Notes: generated by a model from the letters alone, not told the origin. DNA of 64,000 nucleotides from Aricia agestis (GCF_905147365.1 NC_056417.1:15708501-15772500), one strand, 5' to 3'; counted from the first letter of the stretch, positions 32,730 to 42,375 are shown. Made by a program: numbers and translations.

Positions 32730-32791
32730 CTCCCACTAAAATTTTACATCATAGCTTATTCTATGGTTGAACATAAAATAACAAATAAAAA

Positions 32792-35700
32792 TTATAAATC
32801 ATTCATCATTTGTTCTCTTAGAAAAACAAAAAGTTGTGTGGGCAACGGTTTTGTTAATATATCAGCAAGCTGATTCCTGCTAGGGACATAAGATATATTT
32901 ATTAAACCATTCTCCACTTTTTCTCGAATAAAATTGTACTTGACATCTATATGTTTTGATCGTTTGTGAAAAACTGGATTGTTAATCAATTTGATTGCAC
33001 TTTGATTGTCAACACAAAGCTTAATATAATCAGATTTCTCATGTAAGTCTAATAATAGTTGTTGCAACCATAATATTTCCTTTGCCGATTCGCAGGCTGC
33101 AACAAATTCTGCCTCGGTAGTAGAGAGAGCAATGGTTTTTTGCTTTTGGCTTAGCCATGTAATAGGCCCTCCATTCATTAAAAATATGTATCCACTAGTT
33201 GATTTTCGGGTGTCCACATCTCCTGCAAAATCAGCATCTGAATAGCCAATAAGACCACTGCTTTCTCCATACCGTATACATACATTTTTTGTATTTACTA
33301 AATATCTGATAACATGTTTCAATGCATTAACATGTTGTTGACTTGGGTTATTTATATAACGACTTAACATGTTCACTGCATATGAAATGTCAGGTTTTGA
33401 CACTGAACTTAGAAATAATAAAGAACCTATTGCTTCCCTATATGGAAATTTTATAGCAGTTTCCTCTGAATTTTTACATAAAACAACATTTGGATCAGCC
33501 GGAGTTGACACATGATTACATTCAGTCATATTAAAAGTTTTAACAATTTGTTCTATATATTCTCTCTGATGGACACATATACAGTTATCTGTTTTTAACA
33601 CTTCTAGGCCAACAAAATATGACAAATCTAATTCTTTAATTTTAAACGCCTGTTTCAGAAAACTGATTATATCTTTAATTATCTTTTTACTTGATGATAA
33701 TATAAGAGCATCATCAACATATATTATCAGTATTACTCTAATACTGTCTACATTTCTAGTACATACACAGTAGTCAGCCTGTGACTGAACAAAACCATAA
33801 GATTTTAAAAATTCAGTAAACTTTTTGTTCCAACACCTTGACGCCTGTTTTAACCCATAGAGTGATTTATTTAACTTTAGTACTTTACTTTTATTAATAT
33901 TCACCCCATCAGGAATTTCTAAATAAATTTCTTCTTCCAAGTCCCCTTTCAAAAAAGCAGTTTTAACGTCAAATTGTTGGATTTCTAAGTTATACTGAGC
34001 TGCGATACTAAAAATTATTCTAATTGAATCATACCGTGTAGTAGGGGAGAATATTTGCTGATAATCAACGCCAGGAACTTGATTGAACCCTCTTGCACAT
34101 AATCGAGCCTTGTAACGGTTTACCTTTCCATCATCACCCCTTTTGATGGAGAATACCCACTTAGCTGTAAGCGTTCTCTGTCCAGCTCGCTTCACTGGGG
34201 TCCAAGTTTGATTTTCATCATGTGCGCTTAGTTCTTCTTTGATAGCTTGCAGCCATTCCTCCTTCTGTAAACTGTTAATTGCCTCATTAAAAGATGAAGG
34301 TAACATAAATTCTACTAAATTGGCTTCTAAATGCAAATTTCTCCTGGGTCTCAAATTCATTGGTTCATGTAAAGAATCATCAATGATCTGTGATGACTCA
34401 TAATCAGGATCATCATTATCAGAACTGAGGATACTTTTATCTTGACTCAGCGAGGTCTCATTTAAAGTGTCATCTCTCTGAGAAGAATCATCTTCCAGTA
34501 TGACATCAGAGTTAGTACTTTGAATGTCTTCATTATTTTCATCTACAAACATCTTTGCTATATTTTGTCTTTTTTCAGGAAATTTATTCTCATCAAAAAC
34601 AACATTTCTTGATATTTTAATTTGTTTTGTCTTTACATTGTACATTCTGTAGTTAGTATTATCATACCCAACCAATATCATTTTTTCACTCTTTTTATCT
34701 AATTTAGTTCTCAATTGATCAGGAATATGTATATATCCCTCACTTCCAAATACTCTTACATGCTCCAAAATTGGTTTGACTCCATTCCACAATTCTGAAG
34801 GTGTTTTATCTAATGTAGTGCTAGACGATGTTCTATTAAGCAAGTATACTGCACAATTTACTGCTTCTGCCCATAAATCTAAAGAGACATCGCGTGCATA
34901 CAGCATTGATCGAGCACTTTCAACAATTGTTCGAATATCCCTTTCAGCGCGACCATTTTGCTCGGGGGTATATGGAGCGGTACATTCATGAAGAATCCCT
35001 TCTCTATCCAAGTAATCTTTAAATGCTTTGTTAATGTACTCGCGTCCATTATCAGTATGCAAGATTTTAACACTGTGCATGTATTTGTTTTTTATAATAG
35101 CATTATATTTCTTAAAATATTCAAAAGTATCACTCTTATTTCTCATAAAGTAAATATGTCTGTAGCTTGTTGCTGCATCTCTGAATAATAAAAAATATCT
35201 CATACCTTGAACAAATGAATGGCTCATCGGACCACAGACATCACTATATACTAGGTCACCCGGTTGTAGTTCTGGCCGAATTGATTTCTGAAAAGGAAAA
35301 CGAGATTGCTTCCCATAAGCACATGCTTCACATATAAAATTATTTTCATTCCCTTTTTCAATGTTTAAGCCTTCAACTATTCTGTTCAAACTCATTTTTT
35401 TAATTTCTTGAATGTTCAAGTGCCCCAATCTCTCATGCCACTTTTTCAGATCACTTTTGTTTATTTTTTGTACTAAATTGCATGTGTTCGGGATGATTGT
35501 TTTAATGTCTAATTCATATAAATTATTTGATTTGAGTTTTCCAGACATTACAACTTTATTGTCTTTATAAATTAGGGCATTTTTGTCCTTTTTTATTATA
35601 GAATAGCCCTTTCTAGTTATTATTCCTTCTGAAAATAAGTTTCTTTTTTGGTTAGGTACATGCAGTACTCCTTTTAATATGCTTTCCTCCCACTGTCCAT

Positions 35701-36499
35701 TAACAAGTCTTTTGATTAAGATGTTTCCTTGTCCACATACTTCTATGGATTCTTTGTTTCCCAAAGTCAATGATTTCTGCATACAAGTGTATTCTTCAAA
35801 TAATTCTTTCCTATAGGTCATGTGGGCCGAAGCACCACTATCGAGTATCCAGGTTTCTTCTTCTGTATCATTACGAGCACACAATTCTTCAGCGACATTA
35901 AATGCGAGCATATTCTTATCTTTCTGCACTTTCTTTGGTGCACGACACTCTCTGGCAAAGTGTCCCCTTTTGCCACAGTTGTAACATTCAAAACGACGCT
36001 TCGCGGGTTTCTCTTTCTTGTTCATCCTATTTGGTTCATTTCTTGTCGATTCCTTCTTTGGCTTGTTTTTAGCTATAAAAAAAGCCATTTCTTGCTCATC
36101 TTCACCAATATTATTGGCCTCCTCATCAAGCAAACGTGCAGTTAAGTTGATCAAAGTTTGCTGTTTAGGATCCAGCGACATCCAAGCTTGCCTAAGTGAT
36201 TTGTACTTGGGCGGTAGAGTGCCCAAAATTTTAGTGATAATAGCAGTGTCACTAATGCTTTCACCGCTTTCCTTTAGCTGTTTGGCAAGATTCTCAACTT
36301 TAGCTATATGTTGAGCTACGCTATCACTTGGTGACATTTTGTATTGGTAGAATCTTTCATGGATATACATTTTGTTCAACTCACTTTTTTGTTCGTAAAT
36401 TGATTCTAATTTAGTCATTATTTCGATAGCGGTGTCACAGTTTTCTATTAACGTAATTTGATTTAATTCCATTGATGAGGTTATGATGTACATAGCCAT
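32792..36499 (-). CDS. Ty1/copia retrotransposon Gag-Pol polyprotein (1235 aa, uninterrupted)
   Basis: Domains in order: Gag; CCHC zinc knuckle CYNCGKRGHFAREC (~172-185); aspartic protease with WILDSGASAHMT (~215-226); GAG-pre-integrase WHERLGHLN; integrase core with HTDNGREY (~478) and PYTPEQNGRAERD; RT beginning TAKWVFSIKRGDDGK with FDVKTAFLKGDLEE and catalytic YVDD (~928); RNase H with GYSDADFAGD, STTEAEF (~1120), then SKHIDVKYNFIREKV and the C-terminal LADILTKPLPT. This integrase-before-RT order defines copia. The frame stays open upstream of this Met (KFQIKCALKAKGID and so on to about 36645), so the true Gag start is earlier. There a 21-bp direct duplication (36579-36619) and a frame change spoil the LDKFDGKNF N-terminus. 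The element is 5'-truncated beside a LINE tail at ~36650, so it cannot transpose on its own despite intact enzymes. Confidence 0.93.
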   Translation of the reverse strand: MAMYIITSSMELNQITLIENCDTAIEIMTKLESIYEQKSELNKMYIHERFYQYKMSPSDSVAQHIAKVENLAKQLKESGESISDTAIITKILGTLPPKYKSLRQAWMSLDPKQQTLINLTARLLDEEANNIGEDEQEMAFFIAKNKPKKESTRNEPNRMNKKEKPAKRRFECYNCGKRGHFARECRAPKKVQKDKNMLAFNVAEELCARNDTEEETWILDSGASAHMTYRKELFEEYTCMQKSLTLGNKESIEVCGQGNILIKRLVNGQWEESILKGVLHVPNQKRNLFSEGIITRKGYSIIKKDKNALIYKDNKVVMSGKLKSNNLYELDIKTIIPNTCNLVQKINKSDLKKWHERLGHLNIQEIKKMSLNRIVEGLNIEKGNENNFICEACAYGKQSRFPFQKSIRPELQPGDLVYSDVCGPMSHSFVQGMRYFLLFRDAATSYRHIYFMRNKSDTFEYFKKYNAIIKNKYMHSVKILHTDNGREYINKAFKDYLDREGILHECTAPYTPEQNGRAERDIRTIVESARSMLYARDVSLDLWAEAVNCAVYLLNRTSSSTTLDKTPSELWNGVKPILEHVRVFGSEGYIHIPDQLRTKLDKKSEKMILVGYDNTNYRMYNVKTKQIKISRNVVFDENKFPEKRQNIAKMFVDENNEDIQSTNSDVILEDDSSQRDDTLNETSLSQDKSILSSDNDDPDYESSQIIDDSLHEPMNLRPRRNLHLEANLVEFMLPSSFNEAINSLQKEEWLQAIKEELSAHDENQTWTPVKRAGQRTLTAKWVFSIKRGDDGKVNRYKARLCARGFNQVPGVDYQQIFSPTTRYDSIRIIFSIAAQYNLEIQQFDVKTAFLKGDLEEEIYLEIPDGVNINKSKVLKLNKSLYGLKQASRCWNKKFTEFLKSYGFVQSQADYCVCTRNVDSIRVILIIYVDDALILSSSKKIIKDIISFLKQAFKIKELDLSYFVGLEVLKTDNCICVHQREYIEQIVKTFNMTECNHVSTPADPNVVLCKNSEETAIKFPYREAIGSLLFLSSVSKPDISYAVNMLSRYINNPSQQHVNALKHVIRYLVNTKNVCIRYGESSGLIGYSDADFAGDVDTRKSTSGYIFLMNGGPITWLSQKQKTIALSTTEAEFVAACESAKEILWLQQLLLDLHEKSDYIKLCVDNQSAIKLINNPVFHKRSKHIDVKYNFIREKVENGLINISYVPSRNQLADILTKPLPTQLFVFLREQMMNDL

Positions 36500-36578
36500 G
36501 CCATCATCCTTTAGCCACTTACTTGCATTTCCTTCAGTTTTCTCTGCAGAGATATCAATTCCTTTTGCTTTCAGTGCG

Positions 36579-36619
36579 CATTTTATTTGAAACTTAAAAC
36601 ATTTTATTTGAAACTTAAA
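36579..36619. repeat. 21-bp direct duplication at the copia Gag N-terminus
   Basis: CATTTTATTTGAAACTTAAA occurs twice head to tail. On the minus strand it doubles the peptide KFQIKC, and the upstream LDKFDGKNF homology is in another frame. Confidence 0.7.
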
Positions 36620-36659
36620 CGAAAGTTTTTTCCATCGAATTTGTCCAAAGAAAAAAAAG

Positions 36660-36737
36660 CCACCATAGATCCGACATTCAGAAAATATTTTGTAAAAAAT
36701 TTACTCTGATTAAAAATTGTTTGATTTTGATTTTGTA
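36660..36737 (+). mobile_element. CR1-type LINE 3' tail fragment
   Basis: GCCACCATAGATCCGACATTC, then AAAATTTACTCTGATTAAAA and TTTGATTTTGATTTTG: the last ~80 bp of the same 3' end as 17281-17433. It borders the 5' break of the copia element. Confidence 0.65.
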
Positions 36738-36740
36738 TAG

Positions 36741-36955
36741 CCTTTATAGGTGTCCCAGCTGTATAGAGTTTACTGTGAACATAGCAGCGCTGAAAAAGTT
36801 TTATTTAAACTTTTGTATGGCCTTGTAATTCATGACGCCGCGCTGCACTGTGGCGCTTGCCCAATAGTAATTCCAAAAAAAAAAAAAGCTTTATTAGTGT
36901 TGCTACTTTCACAATGAGCTCTAGATATTCAAGGGCACATACACACCCTAAATTA
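36741..36955. repeat. Degenerate member of the GTGTAACAAAAC TIR MITE family
   Basis: GTATAGAGTTTACTGTGAAC and GCAGCGCTGAAAAAG on the left, GTTGCTACTTTCACAATGAG and ACACACCCTAAATTATT on the right, as in 47297-47755. Confidence 0.5.
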
Positions 36956-37148
36956 TTATCGATCGAATGACTTGCGATCCATGAACTTTGGATTGTCGTC
37001 AAATATAAGTTATTCCTTCGTTGCTCCTCTCCTGGTATTATAAAAAAGTTAATATTCATATTGTAAAGTTTAATCAAACTTGATAAGCGTACTTTAAGTT
37101 TAGAAATAAAATAAATAGCTTCTTATTTCGAAATAATCTGGTGGAAAA

Positions 37149-37320
37149 TGGCTATTCCCTTCCCTACCCTCCCCTATTCCCTTCCCTACCCTCCCCTATT
37201 CCCTTCCCTTCCCATCCCTACCCTCCCCTATTACCCTATTCCCTCTTAAAAGGCCGGCAACGCACCTGCAGCTCTTCTGATGCTGCGAGTGTCCATGGGC
37301 GACGGAAGTTGCTTTCCATC
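37149..37320 (+). mobile_element. SINE (pyrimidine-tract family), copy 6, truncated both ends
   Basis: Starts in a long CCCTACCCTCCCCTATTCCC tract and stops at TTGCTTTCCATCA, with another LINE tail joined directly after it. Confidence 0.7.
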
Positions 37321-37321
37321 A

Positions 37322-37447
37322 TTGCCTGGCAGAGACTGCTTCCAGCAGTAAGGCCGCCAATTCAAACTATTTCTGTTTTTGTAACTTGTGTAAACTGATC
37401 TGTTTTGTTTGTTTGAATAAAGAGTTTTTTATTTATTTATTTATTTA
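37322..37447 (+). mobile_element. LINE 3' end with (TTTA)n tail
   Basis: TTGCCTGGCAGAGACTGCTTCC, CAGTAAGGCCGCC, TTTGTTTGAATAAAGAG and then TTTATTTATTTATTTA. The TAAGGCCGCC block plus a tetranucleotide tail is a recurrent lepidopteran LINE 3' end (recognition). It is a different family from the TTTTGA-tailed one. Confidence 0.5.
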
Positions 37448-37816
37448 CTCTCTGTATCCGTTGGAAGGATCTGTAGAAAAAAACTTAGTGTTATACAAAG
37501 TTCTTAACAAAAATACTCCTTTACTCACAAAGTATTTTTTATTTACAGGGACTGAAAAAGATGTAACAAAAGCATACTTTCAAAGAATTTCAATGCATTG
37601 TAAGTAAGTGTGGCGTCACGCGTCAGCACCTACACAATTGACTTCAGTCGATTCATACATTACCGCGACTTATAGCTATTATATTATGACAAAAAGGATG
37701 TAGTCCTTATTTTCCTGTTCTGAGGTGTAGTCCAAGAAAAAAATAAAAGTATACTATTTAGTAAGTATAATATGATTATTTATATGGCAATATGTTTGAC
37801 TAAACTAAACTGAGGT
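37448..37816. other. No gene supported
   Basis: Short open frames without a recognised domain; AT-rich. Confidence 0.35.
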
Positions 37817-37968
37817 TTCCGCCCCGTGCGAGTTTCTTACGCCGGTTCTTCTCGGCGGGGTAGTTCCCGAACCGGTCGTAGGCCTCATGTAGACACGACG
37901 TTCTAAAAGAGTTAACTTTGATAACCTATTTGGAAATAAATATTTTTGATTTTGATTTTTGATTTCGA
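37817..37968 (+). mobile_element. CR1-type LINE 3' tail, orphan copy
   Basis: GCCCCGTGCGAGTTTCTTACG, CTTCTCGGCGGGGTAGTTCC, GAACCGGTCGTAGGC, ACGACGTTC and then GATTTTGATTTTTGATT. An extremely 5'-truncated copy of the family at 15911-17433. Confidence 0.7.
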
Positions 37969-38171
37969 GGTCACAATATGCTTTGCAGCTCCGATCATAA
38001 TGTTACTTTAGGTACTTTATAAAATTTTGATTTGTATAAAAAGGTACTATTGACAATTGTTGTTCATTAATTTTGCTAAGAAAAATTGTGTGAAAATGAT
38101 TCGAACGCTAATAAATTTGCCTTATAAAAGCATTCCGTATACAATATACATAGCTTTAAACTGAGCGTGCC

Positions 38172-38300
38172 CTAAAATCGCTCATGCTCCCGCTGCCGCT
38201 CATCGCTAATCGCAGCCGCCTGTCGCGTGCGCTGCGAGGACGATGACGTCACGCACGTGCCGGTGTCGGCCATGTTGTCAGTTGTGCGAGGAACGTGTTT
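38172..38300. promoter_or_regulatory. CpG-rich patch with CRE-like and E-box motifs
   Basis: GC- and CpG-rich compared with its surroundings, with ATGACGTCAC (38243-38252; TGACGTCA is a CRE/CREB core) directly followed by GCACGTGC (E box CACGTG). On the minus strand a 33-codon frame starts at a fair Kozak context (AACATGG, ATG at 38271-38273) and ends at 38172. This could be a promoter/first exon or a repeat remnant; neither is proven. Confidence 0.3.
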
Positions 38301-38450
38301 ACGGAATTTTATAATATTCCTCTTACACCATACGGGCAACCCACTCACTTGAGAATAACTAATTATGTGGCGTCGCGTTAGACTCCATCCGAAGTCTAGC
38401 CCATTATAACCCAAATAATCCATACTAATATTATAATTGCGAAAGTGTGT

Positions 38451-38678
38451 CTGTCTGTCGCCAGGCTGTATCTCAAGAGCCGCTACAGCTAGACTTCTGA
38501 AATTTTCACAGATTGTGTATATCTGTTGCTGCTATAACAACAAATACTAAATACAAAACAATATTAATATTTAAGGGATGATTTGATTTTTTTAGCCTTT
38601 TTTGCTCGATATTAATAATGGCCACAAGTAGGTAGTAATAGGGTCCCGTTTTTACGGTTTGGGTACGGAACCCTAAAA
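38451..38678 (+). repeat. Rearranged copy of the TTCCGTACCC interspersed repeat
   Basis: The GCTAGACTTCTGAAATTTTC part is direct, while the head (CGTTTTTACGG…GGGTACGGAACCCT) is inverted at the right end. Confidence 0.55.
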
Positions 38679-39800
38679 ACATCTATACATACATCCATAC
38701 ATCCTCACAAACTTTCGCTTTTATAATATTAGTAGGATTTATGCAAATAAACGACGCACTTTTCAAATTTTACCCATTTCATCAACAATTATTTATTTAG
38801 GTACGTTCTTTGGAAAACAAAATTTCAAGAAAATGGAACATATTTGTAGGGTACTTACCTTAATTCGGCATGTCTGTTAAGGTACCAATTAGTGTGAAAA
38901 TTTCCGGCATCAAGAATGTATGGGGAATGAACGGAATTCGCTCCCTGTGAGATGCTATTCCAGATATTGGATTTACTTACCGTCTATTCGACGTTACTCG
39001 AATTTATTCTCCTCGTAGAATTAACGCTGAGATTTTCTGTCAGGAGTTTATTATTCTCTCTTCGACGTCTCGTTACTACTTCGACGTACGATTTAACGCC
39101 AAAAATCTTCGAATCTTAATTTGACCCACTCTCCGGTCTTCGATTAGGATGAAAATTTGCTCAGAGTTCTGATGACAATACATGACTAGCTAAGAAACGT
39201 CATTACAAATACAATATCGTCTCCCAATAATGCGGACAGGCTGTTAGAAATGTACCCCCATGATATGGGTATCAAATGAAAGGGTTTGCTGTCAGGAATT
39301 CGAAAAAAATTGTCACGTGACTTAAATCCAACATGGCGAACATCCAACATGGCGGATTGGCTTAGTGCGTCCTAAAAACGTGTTTTTTATTTTTATTTTT
39401 TTACAGTGATGTTTATCTTACTTCTTACCAAAGATATACCTGATAGGATAATAAAGTGGTTGATTTGTTAGCATCAACTAAGCTCTAAAAGTACTAGACC
39501 CACTTTATTTTAAATTTTCACATCCACTGTTTTATAGATCAGAGGGCAGGACACGTTGCTCATCGCGAGAAAATGTACGGTACCCCGGGGTAATCCACAA
39601 ACTACTCGGTCTATTGGTCTTATAGCTGTTCTCAGAGGCATTTAAAAATATATTTTTAAAAAGTGTTTGACAGAAAAGTTCATGTCAAAATCATCATGAG
39701 ATTAAACTTAAGAATAATAGATTTAAATGTCTCTGATCAAAGAGAATGTCATATACTACGTAACATCTCTGATTATAAATAAACCACGAAAGAAGGCACA
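38679..39800. other. No gene; iterated TTCGACGT stretch and repeat-like DNA
   Basis: At 38982-39120 the phrase TTCGACGT(T/C/A) recurs three times, with CTCGTA/CTCGTT variants between. A CATGATATGGGTATCAAATG block near 39260 is repeat-like. No exon of the neighbouring lectin cluster is visible. Confidence 0.35.
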
Positions 39801-39806
39801 AAGCTA

Positions 39807-40011
39807 TCAGTTTTCATCAAACCCCTCTATTTCTTCAATTCTATTTCCAGGGTAAATCGTCAGACTGGTGACGTTCTTCTCACAGATGAAGGGTTTCCTG
39901 TCGCCGCAGGTGAGTTTTCTCAGCAGGGCAGATTTTTTTTGATGGCACCGCAGGCGCTCACTATGTCAAAAGGGTCGCGCTCAGCCCACCCAGTGGATGT
40001 GATGTCGTCTC
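39807..40011 (-). pseudogene. Lectin paralogue, last exon (frameshifted)
   Basis: The acceptor CTTTTCAG is followed by GDDITSTGWAERDPFD, then SACGAIKKNLPC and a stop at 39920. Restoring the frame after the A8 tract aligns with the functional paralogue through the FICEK motif. The calcium-site position reads ERDP instead of EPN. Confidence 0.7.
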
Positions 40012-40301
40012 CTGAAAAGTGATGAACATTCCATGTTTCATTCAAGGCTATCGCTGTTGAATAAAGCAAGTAGAGCATGATGGTGAATTATAGCTAGTAG
40101 CATAGGGCACTCTTCATCACTCGTGGAAACTCAGTGGATGACAGCTTGGTTCTCGACTTTGGAGGTCTTCCATTCCCATACAGAAACAGCTGAAATGCCT
40201 TCGTCAAGTATGGCCAAAACTATATGAGGATGAAAAGTATCACTGGTTGACAGTACGTTGGATAGGCACATTAAAGGCAATACTCCCTTCTAATCACTCA
40301 C

Positions 40302-40529
40302 CGTGCAATGTGTGCCATTTGTCACTTATGCGCGTTCCCTCCCAGTTCATGTAACCGATTATTGTTTCGTCCTCGGTGGCCATGTCGGCGAGCAGCTGGG
40401 CTTCGCTGGCGTCAGACGGGATGGCCAGGTAGCCGCCCTCAGCGGTGCACACCGTCACCGCGGTGTTCCAGTCCTCGTGCTCGCGGTGCAGCTTGTAGCA
40501 GCTGCCGGTGGACTTGTCTAACGTATATG
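40302..40529 (-). CDS. Lectin paralogue exon (start of CRD2)
   Basis: 76 codons between CAG acceptor and GTGAGT donor: AYTLDKSTGSCYKLHREHE, DWNTAVTVCTAEGGYLAIPS and DETIIGYMNWEG (WIGL-like element). The first ~150 bases are nearly identical to exon 44487-44717; the rest is diverged. Confidence 0.75.
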
Positions 40530-40756
40530 CTGAAAAGTTTTATGCATTAATTCTAGGATTACAAATATTTTGGAACAAAATTCATCATAATCGAAAACTA
40601 CTATAATATGTATTTTGAGGAAATTTACAAATATTTTGTTGACCACGCGGTGGGCACAATCATTCATGCCGTCGTGTTGATCGGTCATAATTCATAATTC
40701 ATTTATTTGCTCAGAATATGGTACAAGACGGTGTTACAATTTTTCTGTTTGGAATG

Positions 40757-40791
40757 TAGCATATTCTACTATTTGCATAGTAGAATATGCT
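40757..40791. repeat. 14-bp hairpin in an intron of the lectin paralogue
   Basis: AGCATATTCTACTA, 6-base loop, exact inverse. Confidence 0.75.
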
Positions 40792-40856
40792 TAAGTCATT
40801 TTGTTAGACTAGGCTAACTATGACTATACCATACGTGCCTGGTCTTTTCCTGTTAC

Positions 40857-41048
40857 CTGGGTCCGTTGTTCCACACTCAGTTACGGTCAGGTGAACGAAC
40901 CTTTTGGAGCACATGAAGGGATAGCCTTCGTCACATCTTACGCTGGCAAGCAGCCCTTTGTTATCGATGATGACGCAGCGGTCCTCGTGTGAGTAACTTA
41001 GACCATCCCGTCGCCACATGTGCTGGGATATACCCATGTAAGGAATAC
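40857..41048 (-). CDS. Lectin paralogue exon (end of CRD1)
   Basis: 64 codons between TTTGTAG acceptor and GTAACA donor: SQHMWRRDGLSYSHEDRC, LASVRCDEGYPFMCSKRF and ECGTTDPG. The Cys pair and the FMC element complete the first lectin fold. Confidence 0.75.
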
Positions 41049-41259
41049 CTACAAAGATTTTGATATTTATTACCGGATATCAATTAATTAACAATAATTA
41101 ATGTTATGATGATTCAGAACTTCTTGGTTCCCAATTCTCTAGAGTCTAGATTTTCCACGGTTTAGTAGGATACGGGGGTTTATAGCACACAACATACGGG
41201 ACAATTTCAAAGGAATTCTATGCAAAGCTCCTAGGCCTTGTAATTCCAGCTGTACTCAC

Positions 41260-41394
41260 CATCGACGGTGTAGAACTCTCCAAGTCCGTAGGTGGAATGG
41301 GCGCCGGTGTACATTTCGTTCACATTGAATCCTGACTGCACTTCCTTCAGGTACGAAGCGTTTTGACGGCTCATGGGGGTAATAAGCCGTGCCC
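41260..41394 (-). CDS. Lectin paralogue exon (middle of CRD1)
   Basis: 45 codons between TTCAG acceptor and GTGAGT donor: ARLITPMSRQNASYLKEVQS, then NEMYTGAHSTYGLGEFYTVD. Same length as exon 45880-46014. Confidence 0.75.
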
Positions 41395-41570
41395 CTGAAT
41401 TTGATGGTATCTTATACAGGTTATGTCGTTATTAATGATTAATTCTTCATCATTATCAGCTATAGCATATTATAATTCATAACAGGTTAGATAATTTTAT
41501 TAGTAGTTATTAGTTTTTGCCATTCTTTTTTAATAATTAGTAAACACGACAACATTGCAGACCTGAATAA

Positions 41571-41943
41571 CGTGGGAGAGCCATGCTTCGTCACGAATGG
41601 GCTGGCTCGACCGGAGAAATACCACGTTCTCACAGAAAAACGGCATGAAACAGCGCTTGCGCTGTGTTTCGCCGAGTGAGTGACTTTACCGGAGGCCGGA
41701 GGAAACAGCGCTTGCGCTGTGTTTCGCCGAGTGAGTGAGTTTACCGGAGGCCCAATCCCCTACCCTATTCCCTTCCCTACCCTCCCCTATTCCCTTCCCT
41801 TCCCTACCCTACCCTATTACCCTATTCCCTCTTAAAAGGCCGGCAACGCACCTGCAGCTCTTCTGATGCTGGGAGTGTCCATGGGCGACGGAAGTTGCTT
41901 TCCATCAGGTGACCCGTTTGCTCGTTTGCCCCCTTATTTCATT
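41571..41943 (+). mobile_element. SINE (pyrimidine-tract family), copy 7, with internal duplication
   Basis: Full-length, but the block AACAGCGCTTGCGCTGTG…GAGTTTACCGGAGG is present twice in tandem (about 41647-41700 and 41701-41750). It ends ~50 bp upstream of the TATA-like box of the orphan lectin exon. Confidence 0.8.
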
Positions 41944-41984
41944 ACTAAGACTAAGAGGCTTTCGAATGAGAAAAAGGACCCCAA

Positions 41985-42051
41985 AACGATTATAATATAT
42001 GAGTGAAAATGATTATGGGCGACCTCATCGGTTACAGCGGAGTTTGCTAAG
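41985..42051 (+). promoter_or_regulatory. Promoter and 5' UTR-like sequence of the orphan lectin exon
   Basis: CCCCAAAACGAT, TATAATATAT (41991-42000), then GATTATGGGCGACCTCATCG and GAGTTTGCTAAG lead to the ATG. This aligns with the promoter of the complete lectin gene (CCCTAAAACAAAG, TTATATAAG, GATTTTGGGCGG, CAGTTTGTCAAG, ATG) and so is a duplicated promoter. Confidence 0.55.
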
Positions 42052-42091
42052 ATGAAGTTAATTTTGTTGTTTGTTATTATAAGCTGCGCTG
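42052..42091 (+). pseudogene. Orphan lectin first exon (signal peptide), opposite strand
   Basis: Encodes MKLILLFVIISCA followed by G and a GTAAGT donor at 42092. It is homologous to exon 1 of the complete lectin (MKFFLLVVIAVFSCA, same phase 1), including its 5' UTR. No matching downstream exon is found on the plus strand up to 47841. It points away from the minus-strand exon remnant at 41260-41394, so a local inversion plus loss of exon 2 is the simplest explanation (inference). Confidence 0.6.
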
Positions 42092-42295
42092 GTAAGTAGG
42101 TAATTTATTTTAAATTCACGTATAATACGTGTAATATTTTAGCCGATATTTTTGTACAGTCACTTTGGGTAGGTAACTTTGAATTGCGGTTTAACTTTGA
42201 ACAATACATAATACATTATTGTGCTGTTCAAAATTACCCAAAATGAGCGTAATTTAAATAATAATATAATATACTTTCATGAGGAACATTACGAA

Positions 42296-42375
42296 CGTTT
42301 AGTTCCGTCAGCGGAACTCGAACCCATAGCTTCATCAGTAAGCAGATTTTGCTAACCGCCGAGGAAGTGAGGTTT
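42296..42375 (-). repeat. Possible tRNA-like SINE head remnant
   Basis: AGTTCCGTCAGCGGAACTCG, AACCCATAG and TGCTAACCGCCGAGG resemble an inverse B box and tRNA 5' half. Too degraded to classify. Confidence 0.3.

Larger units (their letters stand above)
39807..41394 (-). pseudogene. C-type lectin paralogue lacking its first two exons, frameshifted in the last
   Basis: Four minus-strand exons match exons 3-6 of the complete lectin at 43985-47841: 41260-41394, 40857-41048, 40302-40529 and 39807-40011. All keep consensus splice sites and phase 1. They encode the second half of CRD1 and all of CRD2. In the last exon the tract after GCCATC has 8 A where the frame needs 9, so translation stops at a TGA at 39920-39922. 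In the +1 frame the CRD2 end (KLTCGDRKPFICEKN) continues to a stop at 39807-39809. No signal-peptide or second exon is found upstream on the minus strand before 43985, so it is probably a pseudogene. An assembly indel could explain the frameshift but not the missing exons. Confidence 0.75.

Noticed and set aside
34776..36314. Plus-strand frames opposite the copia polyprotein.
   Set aside because: Antisense to a 1235-codon frame with complete copia motifs.
40303..40550. Two overlapping plus-strand frames opposite the lectin CRD2 exon.
   Set aside because: They are antisense shadows of a GC-rich real exon that has lectin motifs and splice sites on the minus strand. The same applies to 43970-44164 and 45405-45734.
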